Shown: positions 1 to 8,699 of the stretch, piece after piece
Layout: the number at the start of each line of letters is the position of its first letter
Position numbering within the stretch: position 1 is the stretch's first letter
DNA from: Deltaproteobacteria bacterium
Lineage (GTDB): Bacteria; SAR324; XYD2-FULL-50-16
Assembly: GCA_029881655.1 (NCBI GenBank)
Contig: JAOUME010000014.1
Location: 1 to 34,945, forward strand
Direction of reading: 5' to 3'
Length of the DNA stretch: 34,945 nt
The notes under the pieces: generated by a model
What the model saw: the letters and a program-made list of their open reading frames with translations, nothing else
Told to the model about the DNA's origin: nothing
Database searches by the model: none
Program-made: the position numbers and the translations under genes

Positions 1-846
1 TTAATCAATTTCAATGTCTTGGTTAATGGCTGTAAAGGAAGTTGCACGAGCTGGTGGGAGGTCCAAACCGTCAGATATACACCCGCCGGATGGGGCGCGG
101 CAACCCAGCAGACCACGTCCGGCAATCACGCTTATACTTATCCCGGCGTTAAAATCGACTCAACCGGAAAAGGACTCGCGGTGCACCGGGATGACAACGC
201 GAATTACTCCTCAATGACCTTTAACGGTTCCTGGGGCAGCCGCTTGGATAACATAACAGGCACCACAACGGCAAGCGGGGGTGTTTTAAAAATGAGTCCC
301 AGCGGAGTGGGGGTTTTATCATACAGAACCCCTTCTACAGGTCAGTCCAATCTTTATACCCTGACTTATAATGCCGGAGCCTGGGATACTCCCGTTCAAA
401 TGAATACCGATATCACCACCCCAATATCCTGCAATCAGATCGAGATCGATCCGGCGGGAAATGTCATATCCGTCTGGATTCAAAACAACGGAACCCGGGA
501 TCAACTCTTCGCCGTAAGATACGACGCTTCGGCTGGAACCTGGGGAACGGTCACACCGATCGATGACCTTTCTGCGGGGGCGGCTTCGACCTGCGGTATC
601 AAAACCGATAAGAGCGGCAATATGACCGCCTATTGGTTGCAAAACGACGGCAGCGTTAATAATGTTTATCTGAGCCGCTACGATATTTCATCCAGTAGCT
701 GGTCGCTGCCTCAGATCATCGATAACCTGACGACGAACGCTATGAAGCCCCGCCTCGCTCTAAATGATGAGGGGGAAGGTCTAATAGTCTGGGCACAAGA
801 CGATGGGACGGGGGTCTTTAACCTCCATGGCTCCTTCGCCCGGTAG
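1..846 (+). CDS. Secreted repeat protein, C-terminal part (5' truncated by window)
   Basis: The reading frame is open from the first base to the TAG at 844-846, so the gene starts upstream of the window; the TTG at 19 is only an internal codon. The protein ends in about three imperfect repeats of 55-60 residues. Each has the pattern aliphatic-D-x-x-G-N/E-x-x-x-V/A-x-W-x-Q-N/D-D/N-G followed by an RYD-x-S-x-x-W strand (for example VWIQNNG, YWLQNDG and VWAQDDG). This resembles beta-propeller or WD-like extracellular repeats, rich in Gly, Thr, Asn and Asp with almost no Lys, as expected of an exported protein. I recognise no enzyme motif. Function unknown; a surface or periplasmic binding role is inference. 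Confidence 0.7.
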   Translation, partial: LINFNVLVNGCKGSCTSWWEVQTVRYTPAGWGAATQQTTSGNHAYTYPGVKIDSTGKGLAVHRDDNANYSSMTFNGSWGSRLDNITGTTTASGGVLKMSPSGVGVLSYRTPSTGQSNLYTLTYNAGAWDTPVQMNTDITTPISCNQIEIDPAGNVISVWIQNNGTRDQLFAVRYDASAGTWGTVTPIDDLSAGAASTCGIKTDKSGNMTAYWLQNDGSVNNVYLSRYDISSSSWSLPQIIDNLTTNAMKPRLALNDEGEGLIVWAQDDGTGVFNLHGSFAR

Positions 847-893
847 CTTTTGGCTAAACCCTCGGGGTTAGTTGTCAAATCTCAACCCTCGAT

Positions 894-930
894 ATAAAAG
901 CTTCAGTCAAAATTGGGCAGGAGCTTTTAT
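894..930 (+). terminator. Possible hairpin after the repeat-protein gene
   Basis: ATAAAAGCT at 894-902 can pair with AGCTTTTAT at 922-930 across a 19-nt loop, about 50 bases after the stop codon. The stem is AT-rich and no clear T-run follows. A second imperfect hairpin (CTAAACCC/GGGGTTAG) lies at 854-871. Either may end the upstream transcript, but the support is weak. Confidence 0.25.
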
Positions 931-991
931 TCGTGTCCGCTCAAGAGCAGGCGACAATTAAAGTCTAATTATTTCGGTATTTGAAATGAGA

Positions 992-1068
992 TGGCGGGGT
1001 TGACGGGACTCGAACCCGCGGCCTCCAGCGTGACAGGCTGGCGTTATAACCAACTTAACTACAACCCC
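992..1068 (-). tRNA. tRNA-Asp (GTC)
   Basis: Read on the minus strand this is a complete cloverleaf of 77 nt. The acceptor GGGGTTG pairs with CAACCCC, the anticodon stem CCAGC/GCTGG encloses loop CTGTCAC with anticodon GTC, and the T-arm contains GGTTCGAGTCC. The discriminator G is followed by an encoded CCA. It lies just downstream of tRNA-Val on the same strand, probably in one transcript behind clpX. Confidence 0.95.
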
Positions 1069-1075
1069 GATTTGA

Positions 1076-1151
1076 TGGTGGGCGCTACAAGGATCGAACT
1101 TGTGACCCACGGCTTGTAAGGCCGTTGCTCTCCCAGCTGAGCTAAGCGCCC
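1076..1151 (-). tRNA. tRNA-Val (TAC)
   Basis: This is a complete 76-nt minus-strand cloverleaf. The acceptor GGGCGCT pairs with AGCGCCC (one end mismatch-free), the D-arm reads AGCTCAGCTGGGAGAGC, and the anticodon stem ACGGC/GCCGT encloses CTTACAA with anticodon TAC. The CCA is encoded. It lies 7 bases upstream of tRNA-Asp in the transcription direction and about 90 bases downstream of the clpX stop. Confidence 0.95.
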
Positions 1152-1238
1152 GGGTGGTGTTTATCAGATAAGCTTAAACACTGTTGGAGCGCTTGTCAAT
1201 AAGCAGTTGAGAAAATTCAGCGGATTTGCCGGTTTTGG

Positions 1239-2483
1239 CTAGCTTGCCTTGATCGCGGCGCCTTTTTTATAGACGATCAAAGGGTCGATGTTCTTTTCGA
1301 TCACCTCTTTGTTGACGATGATTTCCTCGATATTGTCCTTGGACGGGATATCGAACATGATCCCCAGCATACAAGACTCCAAAATCGCCCTTAAACCTCT
1401 GGCGCCAGTATTGCGAACGATGGCTTTTTTGGCGATGGCCCTGATGGCGTCTTCCTGGAAATTGACCTTGACTCCATCCATTTCGATCAGGCTCTTGTAT
1501 TGTTTGATGATGGCGTTTTTGGGCTCGTTGAGGATTTTGATCAGGTCCTCTTCCTCCAGCTCTCCCAGAGACGTGACGACAGGCAGTCTTCCCACGAATT
1601 CGGGGATTAAGCCGTATTTAAGAAGGTCTTCGGTCTCGATCTGCTGAAACAGGACGCCTTTGCTTTCATCCTTGGATGAGTTGAGCTTGGCTCCGAAACC
1701 CATTTGCTTTTTGCCGATCCGCTCGCTGATGATATCTTCGATACCGACAAAAGCCCCGCCCACGATGAACAGAATGTTGGAGGTATCCACCTGCAGAAAT
1801 TCCTGCTGGGGATGTTTCCTGCCTCCCTGGGGAGGGATGTTGGCGGTCGTGCCCTCGATGATTTTCAGGAGCGCCTGCTGGACGCCTTCGCCGCTGACAT
1901 CTCTCGTGATGGAGACGTTTTCCCCCTTGCGGGTGATCTTATCGATCTCGTCGATGTAGATGATCCCTTTTTCGGCTTTTTCGATATCGTAATCCGAAGC
2001 CTGAAGCAACTTTAAGATGATGTTTTCGACGTCCTCGCCGACATAACCCGCTTCGGTCAGGGTTGTCGCGTCCGCCATCGCGAAAGGCACCTTCAGTATT
2101 TTAGCCAAAGTCTGGGCCAAGAGCGTCTTACCGGTTCCAGTCGGTCCCAGCAAAAGCACATTGGATTTGTGGAACTCGACATCACCCGCCTTCATGGGCG
2201 AGTAAATCTTTTTGTAGTGGTTATAAACCGCGACCGAAAGGACCCGCTTGGCCTTGTCCTGGCCGATCACGTACTGATCCAGAATATCCTTGATCTGCTT
2301 TGGCTTTAAGAGGCTCGGCTGAGTATCGGTGGAACGTTCCTTTGCCCTTTCCTCTTCGATGATGTCGTTGCACAGTTCAATGCACTCATCGCAGATGTAG
2401 ACCGAGGGCCCGGCAATGATTTTCTCGACTTCGTCTTGGGTTTTGCCGCAGAATGAACAGCGTAAATTTGTTTGCTTGGCCAT
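1239..2483 (-). CDS. clpX: ATP-dependent Clp protease ATP-binding subunit ClpX
   Basis: Hexameric AAA+ unfoldase that delivers substrates to ClpP in the cytoplasm. The 414-residue product has normal family length. An N-terminal C4 zinc finger is visible (CSFCGK near residue 9 and CDECIELC near 31), then Walker A GPTGTGKT, pore loop GYVGED, Walker B IIYIDEID, and the C-terminal sensor-2 region NTGARGLR. The ClpP-docking loop reads KKQMGFGA, so the usual IGF tripeptide is MGF; this occurs in other ClpX proteins and is probably tolerated. It is the last protein gene of the tig-clpP-clpX operon, 24 bases after clpP. Its usual partner in this operon is replaced here by a ClpP lacking the catalytic Ser and His, so a functional partner should be encoded elsewhere. 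Confidence 0.97.
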   Translation of the reverse strand: MAKQTNLRCSFCGKTQDEVEKIIAGPSVYICDECIELCNDIIEEERAKERSTDTQPSLLKPKQIKDILDQYVIGQDKAKRVLSVAVYNHYKKIYSPMKAGDVEFHKSNVLLLGPTGTGKTLLAQTLAKILKVPFAMADATTLTEAGYVGEDVENIILKLLQASDYDIEKAEKGIIYIDEIDKITRKGENVSITRDVSGEGVQQALLKIIEGTTANIPPQGGRKHPQQEFLQVDTSNILFIVGGAFVGIEDIISERIGKKQMGFGAKLNSSKDESKGVLFQQIETEDLLKYGLIPEFVGRLPVVTSLGELEEEDLIKILNEPKNAIIKQYKSLIEMDGVKVNFQEDAIRAIAKKAIVRNTGARGLRAILESCMLGIMFDIPSKDNIEEIIVNKEVIEKNIDPLIVYKKGAAIKAS

Positions 2484-2507
2484 TGAATTCTTTTGTTCAG
2501 GTTTTAG

Positions 2508-3089
2508 CTATTTTCTTTTATCCATGGTGACATCGATGATGCCGTAGTCTTTCGCTTCCTTGCTGGTTAAGTAGCAGTCCCGCTCGGTATCCTTCGCGAT
2601 CTTCTTTTTGTCCTGCGTGGAATGCTTAGCCAGGATGTCGATCAGTTTCGTCTTGATCCTGATGATTTCTTTCGTCTGAATCTCGATATCGGTCGCCTGA
2701 CCTCCAATACCGCCGATCGGCTGGCGAAGCAGTACCGTTGAATTAGTCAATGCAATTCTCTTTCCAGCCGCGCCGGCCGCGAGCAAAATTGCCGCAACAT
2801 TTCTGGCCTGACCGATGCAGATCGTTTGTACATCAGGCTTGATGTACTGCATCGTATCGTAAATTGCCAACCCGGCGTTCACCTCGCCGCCGGGCGAATT
2901 GATGTAGAAACTGATATCCGCGTCAGGTTTGTCGGCTTCAAGAAACAAAAGCTGAGCGATGATCACGTTGGCCGAGTAGGTGTGAATCTCATCTCCCAGA
3001 AAAACGATGCGGTCCTTTAAAAGCCTGGAGTAAATATCGTAGGTCCGCTCACCCCGGTTTGTCTGTTCGATTACATAAGGTATGCTCAT
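2508..3089 (-). CDS. clpP: ClpP-family protein with degenerate catalytic triad (ClpR-like)
   Basis: At 193 residues it has ClpP length, with the conserved SPGG (65-68) and [21 protein letters not shown] framework and [10 protein letters not shown] at the handle helix. The catalytic serine of the GQAASMG motif is Asn97 (GQARNVA), and the catalytic histidine of the MIHQP motif is Arg122 (LLRQP). Only the aspartate (ERD, Asp171) is kept. I checked the codons (AAT and CGC) on the minus strand. The fold and oligomer surfaces look intact, so it probably assembles into a ring but cannot cleave peptides by the normal mechanism, as in cyanobacterial and plastid ClpR. Its ATG overlaps the tig stop by 4 bases, so it is translationally coupled. 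A second, active ClpP elsewhere is expected but not visible. Confidence 0.93.
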   Translation of the reverse strand: MSIPYVIEQTNRGERTYDIYSRLLKDRIVFLGDEIHTYSANVIIAQLLFLEADKPDADISFYINSPGGEVNAGLAIYDTMQYIKPDVQTICIGQARNVAAILLAAGAAGKRIALTNSTVLLRQPIGGIGGQATDIEIQTKEIIRIKTKLIDILAKHSTQDKKKIAKDTERDCYLTSKEAKDYGIIDVTMDKRK

Positions 3090-4342
3090 GATTTCAGTGC
3101 CTGTTGAGTGATAAAATCAAGTACGGTTTCCTCCTTGACCATTTGGTAGGAATCCTCCAAAAAACGCTTGCCGTACTCGTTGCTTAAAAGTTCCTTGGGA
3201 TTGATTCCCATGATCTGAGCGCTGACGTTGAACCGCCTGTAAACCTCTTCTTCCTGAACTTTCAATTTTTCCCTGTCTACCACCTTATCGATCAAAAGCG
3301 CAAGCCGGATAAGGTGCTCGGCCCGGCTTTCCGCTTCGGCCTGAATATCCTCATCCTTGATCTCCTTGCTTCTGGGATTGCTTTTGGCGTTCTTGACCTG
3401 AAATTCGATTTCCTCTCTTAAGGGCGCGCTGGGGAGTGGAAAAACCAGGATTTTCTCGAGTGTCTGTTTGATCTGGTCCCGGTGACCGTTCTTGATCTCC
3501 AGTTCTTTCAGCTCTGTCAGCTCGTCCAGCACGAATTTCTCGAAATCAGCCTCGGTTTTGATGTCCTCTCCGAATTTCTTAAAAAATTCCGGGGTGAATT
3601 CGGGGGTCTTTTTTTCCTGGACTTCATTGACCTTCAGCCAGAACTCGGCTTTTTTGCCCTGGAGCTTTTTTTGCTGGTGATCGGCCGGCAGGGATATTTC
3701 GAAGGTTTTTTCCTCCCCGGCTTTCATCCCGAGAAGATGGGCCTCCACCTCCGGCAAAAGCTGCTTAGATCCCAAAATATAGGCGAAGTTCTCGTCTTTT
3801 CCCACTGGGCCGTCTTCCGTCTTGCCGTCAAAATCGATGATCACCTTGTCCCCGTCCTTGGCCTGCTTGCTCTTTTTTATGTAATCCGCGGCCGCGTCAA
3901 GATGTTTTTGTTTCTGCAGACTGATATCCTCTTCTGTGACCTGGACCTCTTTCTTCTCCAGTTTGAAAACCTTGGGATCGGGTATCTCGAAATCGGCCCA
4001 AACTTCGAGGGTAGCGGTGAAAACGAAGGGTTTGGACTGCTCGATTTCCAGGTTGTCGATTTCGGGCTGGCTGGCGGCCTTGATGTCTTCCTGCTTGATC
4101 GCCTTCTGGTAGTATTCCGGTACCAGCTTTTCGAGGGCCTCCTGTCTCATGTGGCTTTGGAAGCGTTTTTCGATCATGGACTTGGGTGTTTTTCCCTTCC
4201 TGAAACCTGGGACGTTGACCTTGTCCTTGATGGCGCGGTAGGCGTTATCGTATGCTGTCTTGACTTTCTCGGGCGGTACCGAAACCTTCAGTTTGACTTT
4301 CAGGTCTTCGAGTTTTTCAACTGTGATATTAAGTGAATCCAT
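3086..4342 (-). CDS. tig: Trigger factor, ribosome-associated chaperone/PPIase
   Basis: Ribosome-bound folding chaperone. The 418 residues cover all three domains: the N-terminal ribosome-binding domain with the signature [10 protein letters not shown] near residue 44, an FKBP-like peptidyl-prolyl isomerase domain around 150-240 ([12 protein letters not shown] ... [20 protein letters not shown] ... GEEKTFEI), and the helical chaperone C-terminal domain to the end (rich in Glu and Lys). It is the first gene of the tig-clpP-clpX operon, a standard bacterial arrangement, and its stop overlaps the next start. The ATG at 4342 gives the expected N-terminus ([20 protein letters not shown]). Confidence 0.96.
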   Translation of the reverse strand: MDSLNITVEKLEDLKVKLKVSVPPEKVKTAYDNAYRAIKDKVNVPGFRKGKTPKSMIEKRFQSHMRQEALEKLVPEYYQKAIKQEDIKAASQPEIDNLEIEQSKPFVFTATLEVWADFEIPDPKVFKLEKKEVQVTEEDISLQKQKHLDAAADYIKKSKQAKDGDKVIIDFDGKTEDGPVGKDENFAYILGSKQLLPEVEAHLLGMKAGEEKTFEISLPADHQQKKLQGKKAEFWLKVNEVQEKKTPEFTPEFFKKFGEDIKTEADFEKFVLDELTELKELEIKNGHRDQIKQTLEKILVFPLPSAPLREEIEFQVKNAKSNPRSKEIKDEDIQAEAESRAEHLIRLALLIDKVVDREKLKVQEEEVYRRFNVSAQIMGINPKELLSNEYGKRFLEDSYQMVKEETVLDFITQQALKS

Positions 4343-4506
4343 TGGGTTGTCTTTTTGTGATGTGTCAGTCTTTTTTGATCTAGAGCCTAGTTTTATCAGG
4401 AGTATCTAAAGGGCGACCGGTTTAATCAATCGGTGAAAACCTTTTCTTAATATTCCTGGAAACAAGATGTTATAAAAGGGGAAAAGGGTAAATACCCATT
4501 CTGACA

Positions 4507-4535
4507 AGGTTAGTTTTTCTAACGGAAACTGTCAA
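4507..4535 (-). promoter_or_regulatory. Candidate sigma70-type promoter upstream of tig
   Basis: On the minus strand, a consensus -35 TTGACA (4535-4530) is followed after 17 bases by TAACCT (4512-4507), a weak -10. It lies in the 366-base non-coding gap (4343-4708) between tig and the carbonic anhydrase gene, pointing toward tig with a leader of about 150 bases. I see no other gene or clear structure in that gap. Confidence 0.3.
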
Positions 4536-4675
4536 TAACCAATCCCTGTCCAAGAGGTTTTTTAAAGGCGAAATGAAGAGGGCGACCGGGGATAAAAGCC
4601 GGGATTTGGGCTAAGGGTTTCGGGGGCAAAGAGGAAATGAGGGATTAGAAGGAATTTAGGGTGAGAAGATGGGAA

Positions 4676-4702
4676 GCCCCCTCTTTTTTATTAAGAGGGG
4701 GC
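4676..4702 (-). terminator. Strong hairpin after the carbonic anhydrase gene
   Basis: GCCCCCTCTT (4676-4685) pairs perfectly with AAGAGGGGGC (4693-4702), a 10-bp stem with a 7-nt loop beginning 7 bases past the carbonic anhydrase stop. The T-run (4706-4710) is on the plus-strand side. As a minus-strand terminator it lacks a clean U-tract, but its position fits the end of that gene. Confidence 0.55.
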
Positions 4703-4708
4703 AGGTTT

Positions 4709-6202
4709 TTAATTGTTGGTGACGGTTCTGCTTCCGATAGGCTGAACCGGCCTTTTATTGCCGCTCATGATGGCGGTAAACTGGGCCAGTTGGGCCGCGC
4801 TGACGCTGACGGGTGTCTTTAAGACATTCCAGCTGACAGCTTCGGTACAAGGCGGTGTCGTCAGGGAGCCGTCAAAATGGAAATAGCTTTTATCGACCGG
4901 CAGAAGGTCTCCTCCGTTGACCGTCAGGTTGGCGACGGACTGATGGGAGACTTCGGTGGTCGGGAAATTATCGAAAATCGGCGTGAAATTCGCGTTGTCG
5001 CCCGTTGAGTCCCCATTGATGAACAGACCTAAGACCGCCAATTCGCCATCGGCGTTTTTATGGACGAAATGAGCTTCCATATCGTAAACCGTTCCATCGA
5101 CCGTATTCTCGCTTTGATTGTGAAAGTGGAACTGCAAAAGGTCGTAGCTCTGCCCATTGATGGTGATGGAGCTTCCCGCTTCGTATTCGACCTGCAGGGT
5201 GTGGCCGTTGTTGGTCAGGACCAGCGGCACATCATGGTAGTCCGCAGAAATATCGCCCAGGGTTCCGGTTGTGGTGTTGGCCGTGACGATATCGATGGGG
5301 GACTGCTCGACTCCGTTACTACAAGTCGCGTAGGCTGTTTCATCGCCCCACAAGGCGGGATTGGTGTAATCCCAGTGGGGAGCGGCAGAGTGACCGGCGG
5401 TCTCGACTGTAAAGCCGTCATTGACGACGGTTCTGGCTCCGATCGGCTGGGTCGGTCTGGCGTTTCCACCGTGAACGATTGTGGTGAACTGGGCCAGTTG
5501 AGCTGCGCTGATACTGACGGGAGTCTTTAAGATATTCCAGCTGACCGCTTCTGTACAAGGCGGCGTCGTCAGAGAGCCTTCATAATGGAAAAAGCTCTTG
5601 TCCACCGGCAGGATATCGCCTCCGTTGATTTCGACTCCGGTTACATGTTGATGTGAGACTTCGGTGGCCGGGAAATTGTCGAAGATGGAGGAAAGTCCCG
5701 CATTGTCGGCGGTGGCGTCGGCGTTGATGAAGACACCCAGAACTGCGAGATCGCCGCTGGCGTCTTTATGGACGAAATGGGCTTCCATGTCGTAGGGCGC
5801 GCCGTCAACCTTATGTTCGCTGGGGCTGTGGAAATGAAACTGCAGCAATTCGTAGCTCTGGCCATTGATGGTGATGGTACTTCCAGCTTCGTATTCGACC
5901 TGCAGGGTGTGGCCGTTATTGGTCAGAACGAGAGGGGTTGCAAGATATGAGGTGGTGAGAACCCCTTCGACGCCAGTGGCGGTGTAAAAGCCCCGGATAT
6001 CGACGGGTGACTGCTCGACTCCGTCCTTGCAGGTGGCGTAGGCGTGATCGAGGTCGCCCCATCCGGCTGGATCGGTGTAATCCCAGTGGGTACCTGTGGT
6101 ATGCGTATCTCCCGTCGGGTCGGCGGGGGTGTCCGAACTTTTGTTGCAGCCGAAGACGAACAGTCCGGCAATGACGATCATTAGAATTGATAATTGTTTC
6201 AT
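4709..6202 (-). CDS. Exported lipoprotein with two tandem alpha-carbonic anhydrase domains
   Basis: Zinc enzyme interconverting CO2 and bicarbonate, here on the cell envelope. The 497-residue product starts at ATG 6202, which has GGAGG a few bases upstream; a longer frame to 6277 lacks this signal. A lipoprotein signal (MKQLSILMIVIAGLFVFGC, Cys19) precedes two homologous halves of about 230 residues. Each half has HWDY, the zinc ligands FHFH and EAHFVHK, a proton-shuttle NNGHT, the SEx(H/N)xVDG acid and the LTTPPCTE active-site loop with its disulfide partner ATC(K/S)(D/N)GVEQSP. The second half has SEN where the first has SEH, but the key Glu and zinc ligands remain, so both may be active. 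The gene is monocistronic, with a hairpin after it. Confidence 0.93.
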   Translation of the reverse strand: MKQLSILMIVIAGLFVFGCNKSSDTPADPTGDTHTTGTHWDYTDPAGWGDLDHAYATCKDGVEQSPVDIRGFYTATGVEGVLTTSYLATPLVLTNNGHTLQVEYEAGSTITINGQSYELLQFHFHSPSEHKVDGAPYDMEAHFVHKDASGDLAVLGVFINADATADNAGLSSIFDNFPATEVSHQHVTGVEINGGDILPVDKSFFHYEGSLTTPPCTEAVSWNILKTPVSISAAQLAQFTTIVHGGNARPTQPIGARTVVNDGFTVETAGHSAAPHWDYTNPALWGDETAYATCSNGVEQSPIDIVTANTTTGTLGDISADYHDVPLVLTNNGHTLQVEYEAGSSITINGQSYDLLQFHFHNQSENTVDGTVYDMEAHFVHKNADGELAVLGLFINGDSTGDNANFTPIFDNFPTTEVSHQSVANLTVNGGDLLPVDKSYFHFDGSLTTPPCTEAVSWNVLKTPVSVSAAQLAQFTAIMSGNKRPVQPIGSRTVTNN

Positions 6203-6521
6203 GTTCCTCCAAGAGTTAATAAATGATAATAATAGTGATGTAGAGAAAGTAAATTGGATTACACAAAAAATAAACAAAAAAAATGCGCTAGGGATGGTTT
6301 TTTTAAACTAAAAGGTGCGGGTCATGATAAAATATGGATTTTGAGGACCATAAAAAATCTTAGCGCAGGCTAAGGCTTTGGCTCGAATTTGGAGCTGTCC
6401 TCCGCCGTCTTTTCCCGCACGACATCACTTTATACCCGGCATGGGCAAGTGGGGCCATTTCGCGAACAGAAAGAAAACAGCATCTCGTTAATATCAGGAA
6501 GCAGTGAAATCGTAAGAGACT
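6203..6521. other. Non-coding gap between carbonic anhydrase and racemase genes
   Basis: This 319-base stretch has an AT-rich part (6203-6310), probably the carbonic anhydrase promoter and leader, and the first copy of the 71-bp direct repeat (6394-6464). I found no convincing gene; the short plus-strand frame here shares no recognisable motif. Confidence 0.5.
6394..6464 (+). repeat. 71-bp direct repeat, copy A
   Basis: Bases 6394-6464 are identical over 71 bp to 9107-9177, in the same orientation, starting GCTGTCCTCCGCCGTC and ending GGGGCCATTTCGCG. The flanking sequence diverges at once on both sides. A 19-bp part (CCGGCATGGGCAAGTGGGG) also occurs inside the DUF1611 gene near 7842. The pair encloses the racemase and DUF1611 genes. 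Confidence 0.9.
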
Positions 6522-7586
6522 TCAGGCGTGGTATCGCTTATGGACGAAAGGAGAGGTCATCACCGCCAGGAGGGCCCCGTAATCCAAGGAGAAACGAACT
6601 TCATCACCTACTTGAAGATCCGTATTCTTTCCATCCAGCAACACATGATCGCTGCTGGCCCCGATGATTTCCAATGGACTGGTTGGCTGAATACCCACAA
6701 CCGTGACATCTTGTCTCCCCAGGGCGAGGATTAGCCGTTGCATCTGGCCTTTGTCCTTAAATCCCTTGACGACCCCAAAGGCATCCTGGCCGAGTTGGCC
6801 ATATGGCATGGAGGGTTTTGTTTTGGCTTCGATGATTTCGGCCACTAACTGAAACGCGTCGACGTTCAATCCCGAGATGGGCTTGCGAGACAGGGTTTCA
6901 CAACCTAAGAGGATCGATTCGCCGATTCGCAGGTTGTTGATCCGGCCGAAGTCTTTCGTTTCGCGGAACCAGTCGTAATTCGCGGAATTGCCGCCTGAAA
7001 CCAGCTCCAATCGGAGGGGCAGTTCACGTTCGAGCTGATTTGCCAACTCCGAGAGTACAGCCATATTCTTCTCATCGGGGTGAACTCCGCCATAACAGGC
7101 CAGATTGCCCCCGATCCCGATCACCTCAAGACAAGGCAAAGTCAAAACCTCGCGAACGAAGGAAAAAAGATCGGTCGGCAGCACACCTTCGCGCAGATCA
7201 CCCAATTCGACCATAATCACGACCTGATGAATTATATTTTGCAGGTGGGCCCGATGGGACAGGCTCTTGAGTGTCTCAAGTTCGGTGTTGAAGCTGACAT
7301 CGGCGAGAGCCACAACGGATTCGGCACTGCTCAAAGGAGTGCGAAGCAACACATACCTGGCGGCCAAACCTTGGGCGCGCATTTTAGCGATATTTTCAAG
7401 ACGTGAATCGGCGATCCAGCGGACTCCGCCATGAATCATGGCCTCGCTGATCTTAGGTTCCCCCAGCACGGCTTTGGTAACCCCCATCAGCGAGATCCCC
7501 TTTGTGCCGTAAAGACGCGCTAAAAAACTAGCGTTTTCCCTGATTTTAGATATCGAAATCTCGACTCTAGGCAGTGGTTTTCCCAT
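6522..7586 (-). CDS. PLP-dependent amino acid racemase, alanine/ornithine racemase fold
   Basis: Fold-type III PLP enzyme, by family expected to racemise a free amino acid (the ornithine/lysine racemase branch fits better than Alr). The 354-residue product has the PLP-lysine motif GVTKAV (Lys38) near the N-terminus, followed by a TIM-barrel pattern (ADSRLENI, VMVELGDLREGV, GIGGNLACYGG, LVSGGNSANYDW, NNLRIGESILLG), then a C-terminal beta domain ending SPFVHKRYHA. The GGNSAN and RIGESI blocks hold the phosphate-binding and active-site face in this family. It starts 6 bases after the DUF1611 stop, so the two form an operon. The exact substrate cannot be read from the sequence. Confidence 0.85.
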   Translation of the reverse strand: MGKPLPRVEISISKIRENASFLARLYGTKGISLMGVTKAVLGEPKISEAMIHGGVRWIADSRLENIAKMRAQGLAARYVLLRTPLSSAESVVALADVSFNTELETLKSLSHRAHLQNIIHQVVIMVELGDLREGVLPTDLFSFVREVLTLPCLEVIGIGGNLACYGGVHPDEKNMAVLSELANQLERELPLRLELVSGGNSANYDWFRETKDFGRINNLRIGESILLGCETLSRKPISGLNVDAFQLVAEIIEAKTKPSMPYGQLGQDAFGVVKGFKDKGQMQRLILALGRQDVTVVGIQPTSPLEIIGASSDHVLLDGKNTDLQVGDEVRFSLDYGALLAVMTSPFVHKRYHA

Positions 7587-7592
7587 CCCTGA

Positions 7593-8699
7593 TTAAGCGG
7601 AAATCCGAATTAACTTCATTCGGTTATGTTCCTGCAATTCGGGGAAGCGGTCATAGAGAGTCTCAATCAGTTTCTGGCATCCATAAGACAATACGTCCGT
7701 CGTCGGTAAGCCATGTTGTTTTTCGTATTGCTCGATGAAATCCCCAACCTCTTGATCGGTCAGATTCTCGTGATTTAACGTGATCGCGATTACTTTTGCC
7801 GGTGAAATGGTTTCAATCAAAGCGATCTCATGGGCCAGCTCCGGCATGGGCAAGTGGGGGAAATCGCAGCGGAACTGTCTGGCCGGAGGGTGCTGAAGGA
7901 TCACGCTGTTTGGCATGCAACCTTTCAAAATACCGATGGAGCTCATAAAAGCGGGATGGCTGACCGAACTCTGTCCCTCAATCAAGATGATGTCTGGGCG
8001 ATCATGTTCAACTGATTGGAGAACCGCGTGTTCCAGTTCGCCGATCACGAATTGCGAAGTCAAGGCATCGATCGATGAGCCGTATTTGGCTCCTTGCATC
8101 AGGCTCGTCTGTCCCGTGGCGATCATGACCGATCGAACTCCCTGGGCGTTGAGAGCTTTGTTGAGCTCGATCGCCGTGGTCATCTTGCCGCTGGCGCAAT
8201 CAGTACCCAAAACCGCGACTATTGGAACGGTCACATTCGCTATTTTCCCCGTAAAGATCCGCAAATCTTCGAGTTTCGGCGGTTTTCGAACGTCTTTTAT
8301 CTGAACGCCGAATTTTGCGGCAATGCGTTTAAACTCCGGATCGTCCGAGAAAAATTGATGCAGGCCGCTAACCAGATGCATCCCTCGCTTCATGGCGTCC
8401 AGGATTAGGTTTCTCTCTTTCAGACAGATGAAAGTCTCCAAAGGAGCCTTGCCGTAGATGTAGTAGTCCGGGATTTCAGGCAGACGTAGCAAAGCGTCGT
8501 TCAGAGTTGAAAAAACTGGGATCCCGTTAGCCACTTCTCCAAGGATTTCACCTGTATCTTTGCCGGCCAAATGGCTATCTATTACCCCTTTAATGTCATA
8601 TAATTCTGAGTGTCTTACCAGCCCTGCGGCGGTTTTTCCGTCAAAATTTCCAAATTCCTTCTCGCAATAAATCAATGCGGTGTTTTTTATCGCTTTCAT
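7593..8699 (-). CDS. DUF1611 (DgcN-like) P-loop protein
   Basis: COG3367/DUF1611 family; characterised DgcN members work with an epimerase partner in D-glutamate metabolism. The product has about 368 residues: an N-terminal Rossmann-like domain (GKTAAGLVRHS, GVIDSHLAG) and a C-terminal P-loop domain with GTDCASGKMTT (165-175), LIEGQSSVSHPA and HPPARQ, all typical of the family. I chose ATG 8699, which has GAGAGAAAG upstream; ATG 8714 and TTG 8738 are in-frame alternatives without a better signal. It is the first gene of a two-gene operon with the racemase, implying a linked step on a D- or N-acyl amino acid. Part of its coding sequence matches the flanking 71-bp repeats. Confidence 0.85.
   Translation of the reverse strand: MKAIKNTALIYCEKEFGNFDGKTAAGLVRHSELYDIKGVIDSHLAGKDTGEILGEVANGIPVFSTLNDALLRLPEIPDYYIYGKAPLETFICLKERNLILDAMKRGMHLVSGLHQFFSDDPEFKRIAAKFGVQIKDVRKPPKLEDLRIFTGKIANVTVPIVAVLGTDCASGKMTTAIELNKALNAQGVRSVMIATGQTSLMQGAKYGSSIDALTSQFVIGELEHAVLQSVEHDRPDIILIEGQSSVSHPAFMSSIGILKGCMPNSVILQHPPARQFRCDFPHLPMPELAHEIALIETISPAKVIAITLNHENLTDQEVGDFIEQYEKQHGLPTTDVLSYGCQKLIETLYDRFPELQEHNRMKLIRISA

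Noticed and set aside
14-217. ORF starting with the first ATG of the window
   Set aside because: Another frame in the same region is open from base 1 and contains the repeat motifs; this one is short and Pro/Arg-rich.
3482-4336. 284-codon plus-strand ORF
   Set aside because: It is wholly antisense to the trigger factor gene, whose minus-strand product is clearly recognisable; composition (Phe/Leu/Gly) is typical of an antisense shadow.
5060-5530. 156-codon plus-strand ORF opposite the carbonic anhydrase gene
   Set aside because: Antisense to a well-conserved alpha-carbonic anhydrase domain; no domain of its own.
6203-6277. Upstream extension of the carbonic anhydrase protein by 25 residues
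   Set aside because: The internal ATG at 6202 has a GGAGG ribosome binding site and begins an ideal lipoprotein signal peptide; the extension would spoil it.
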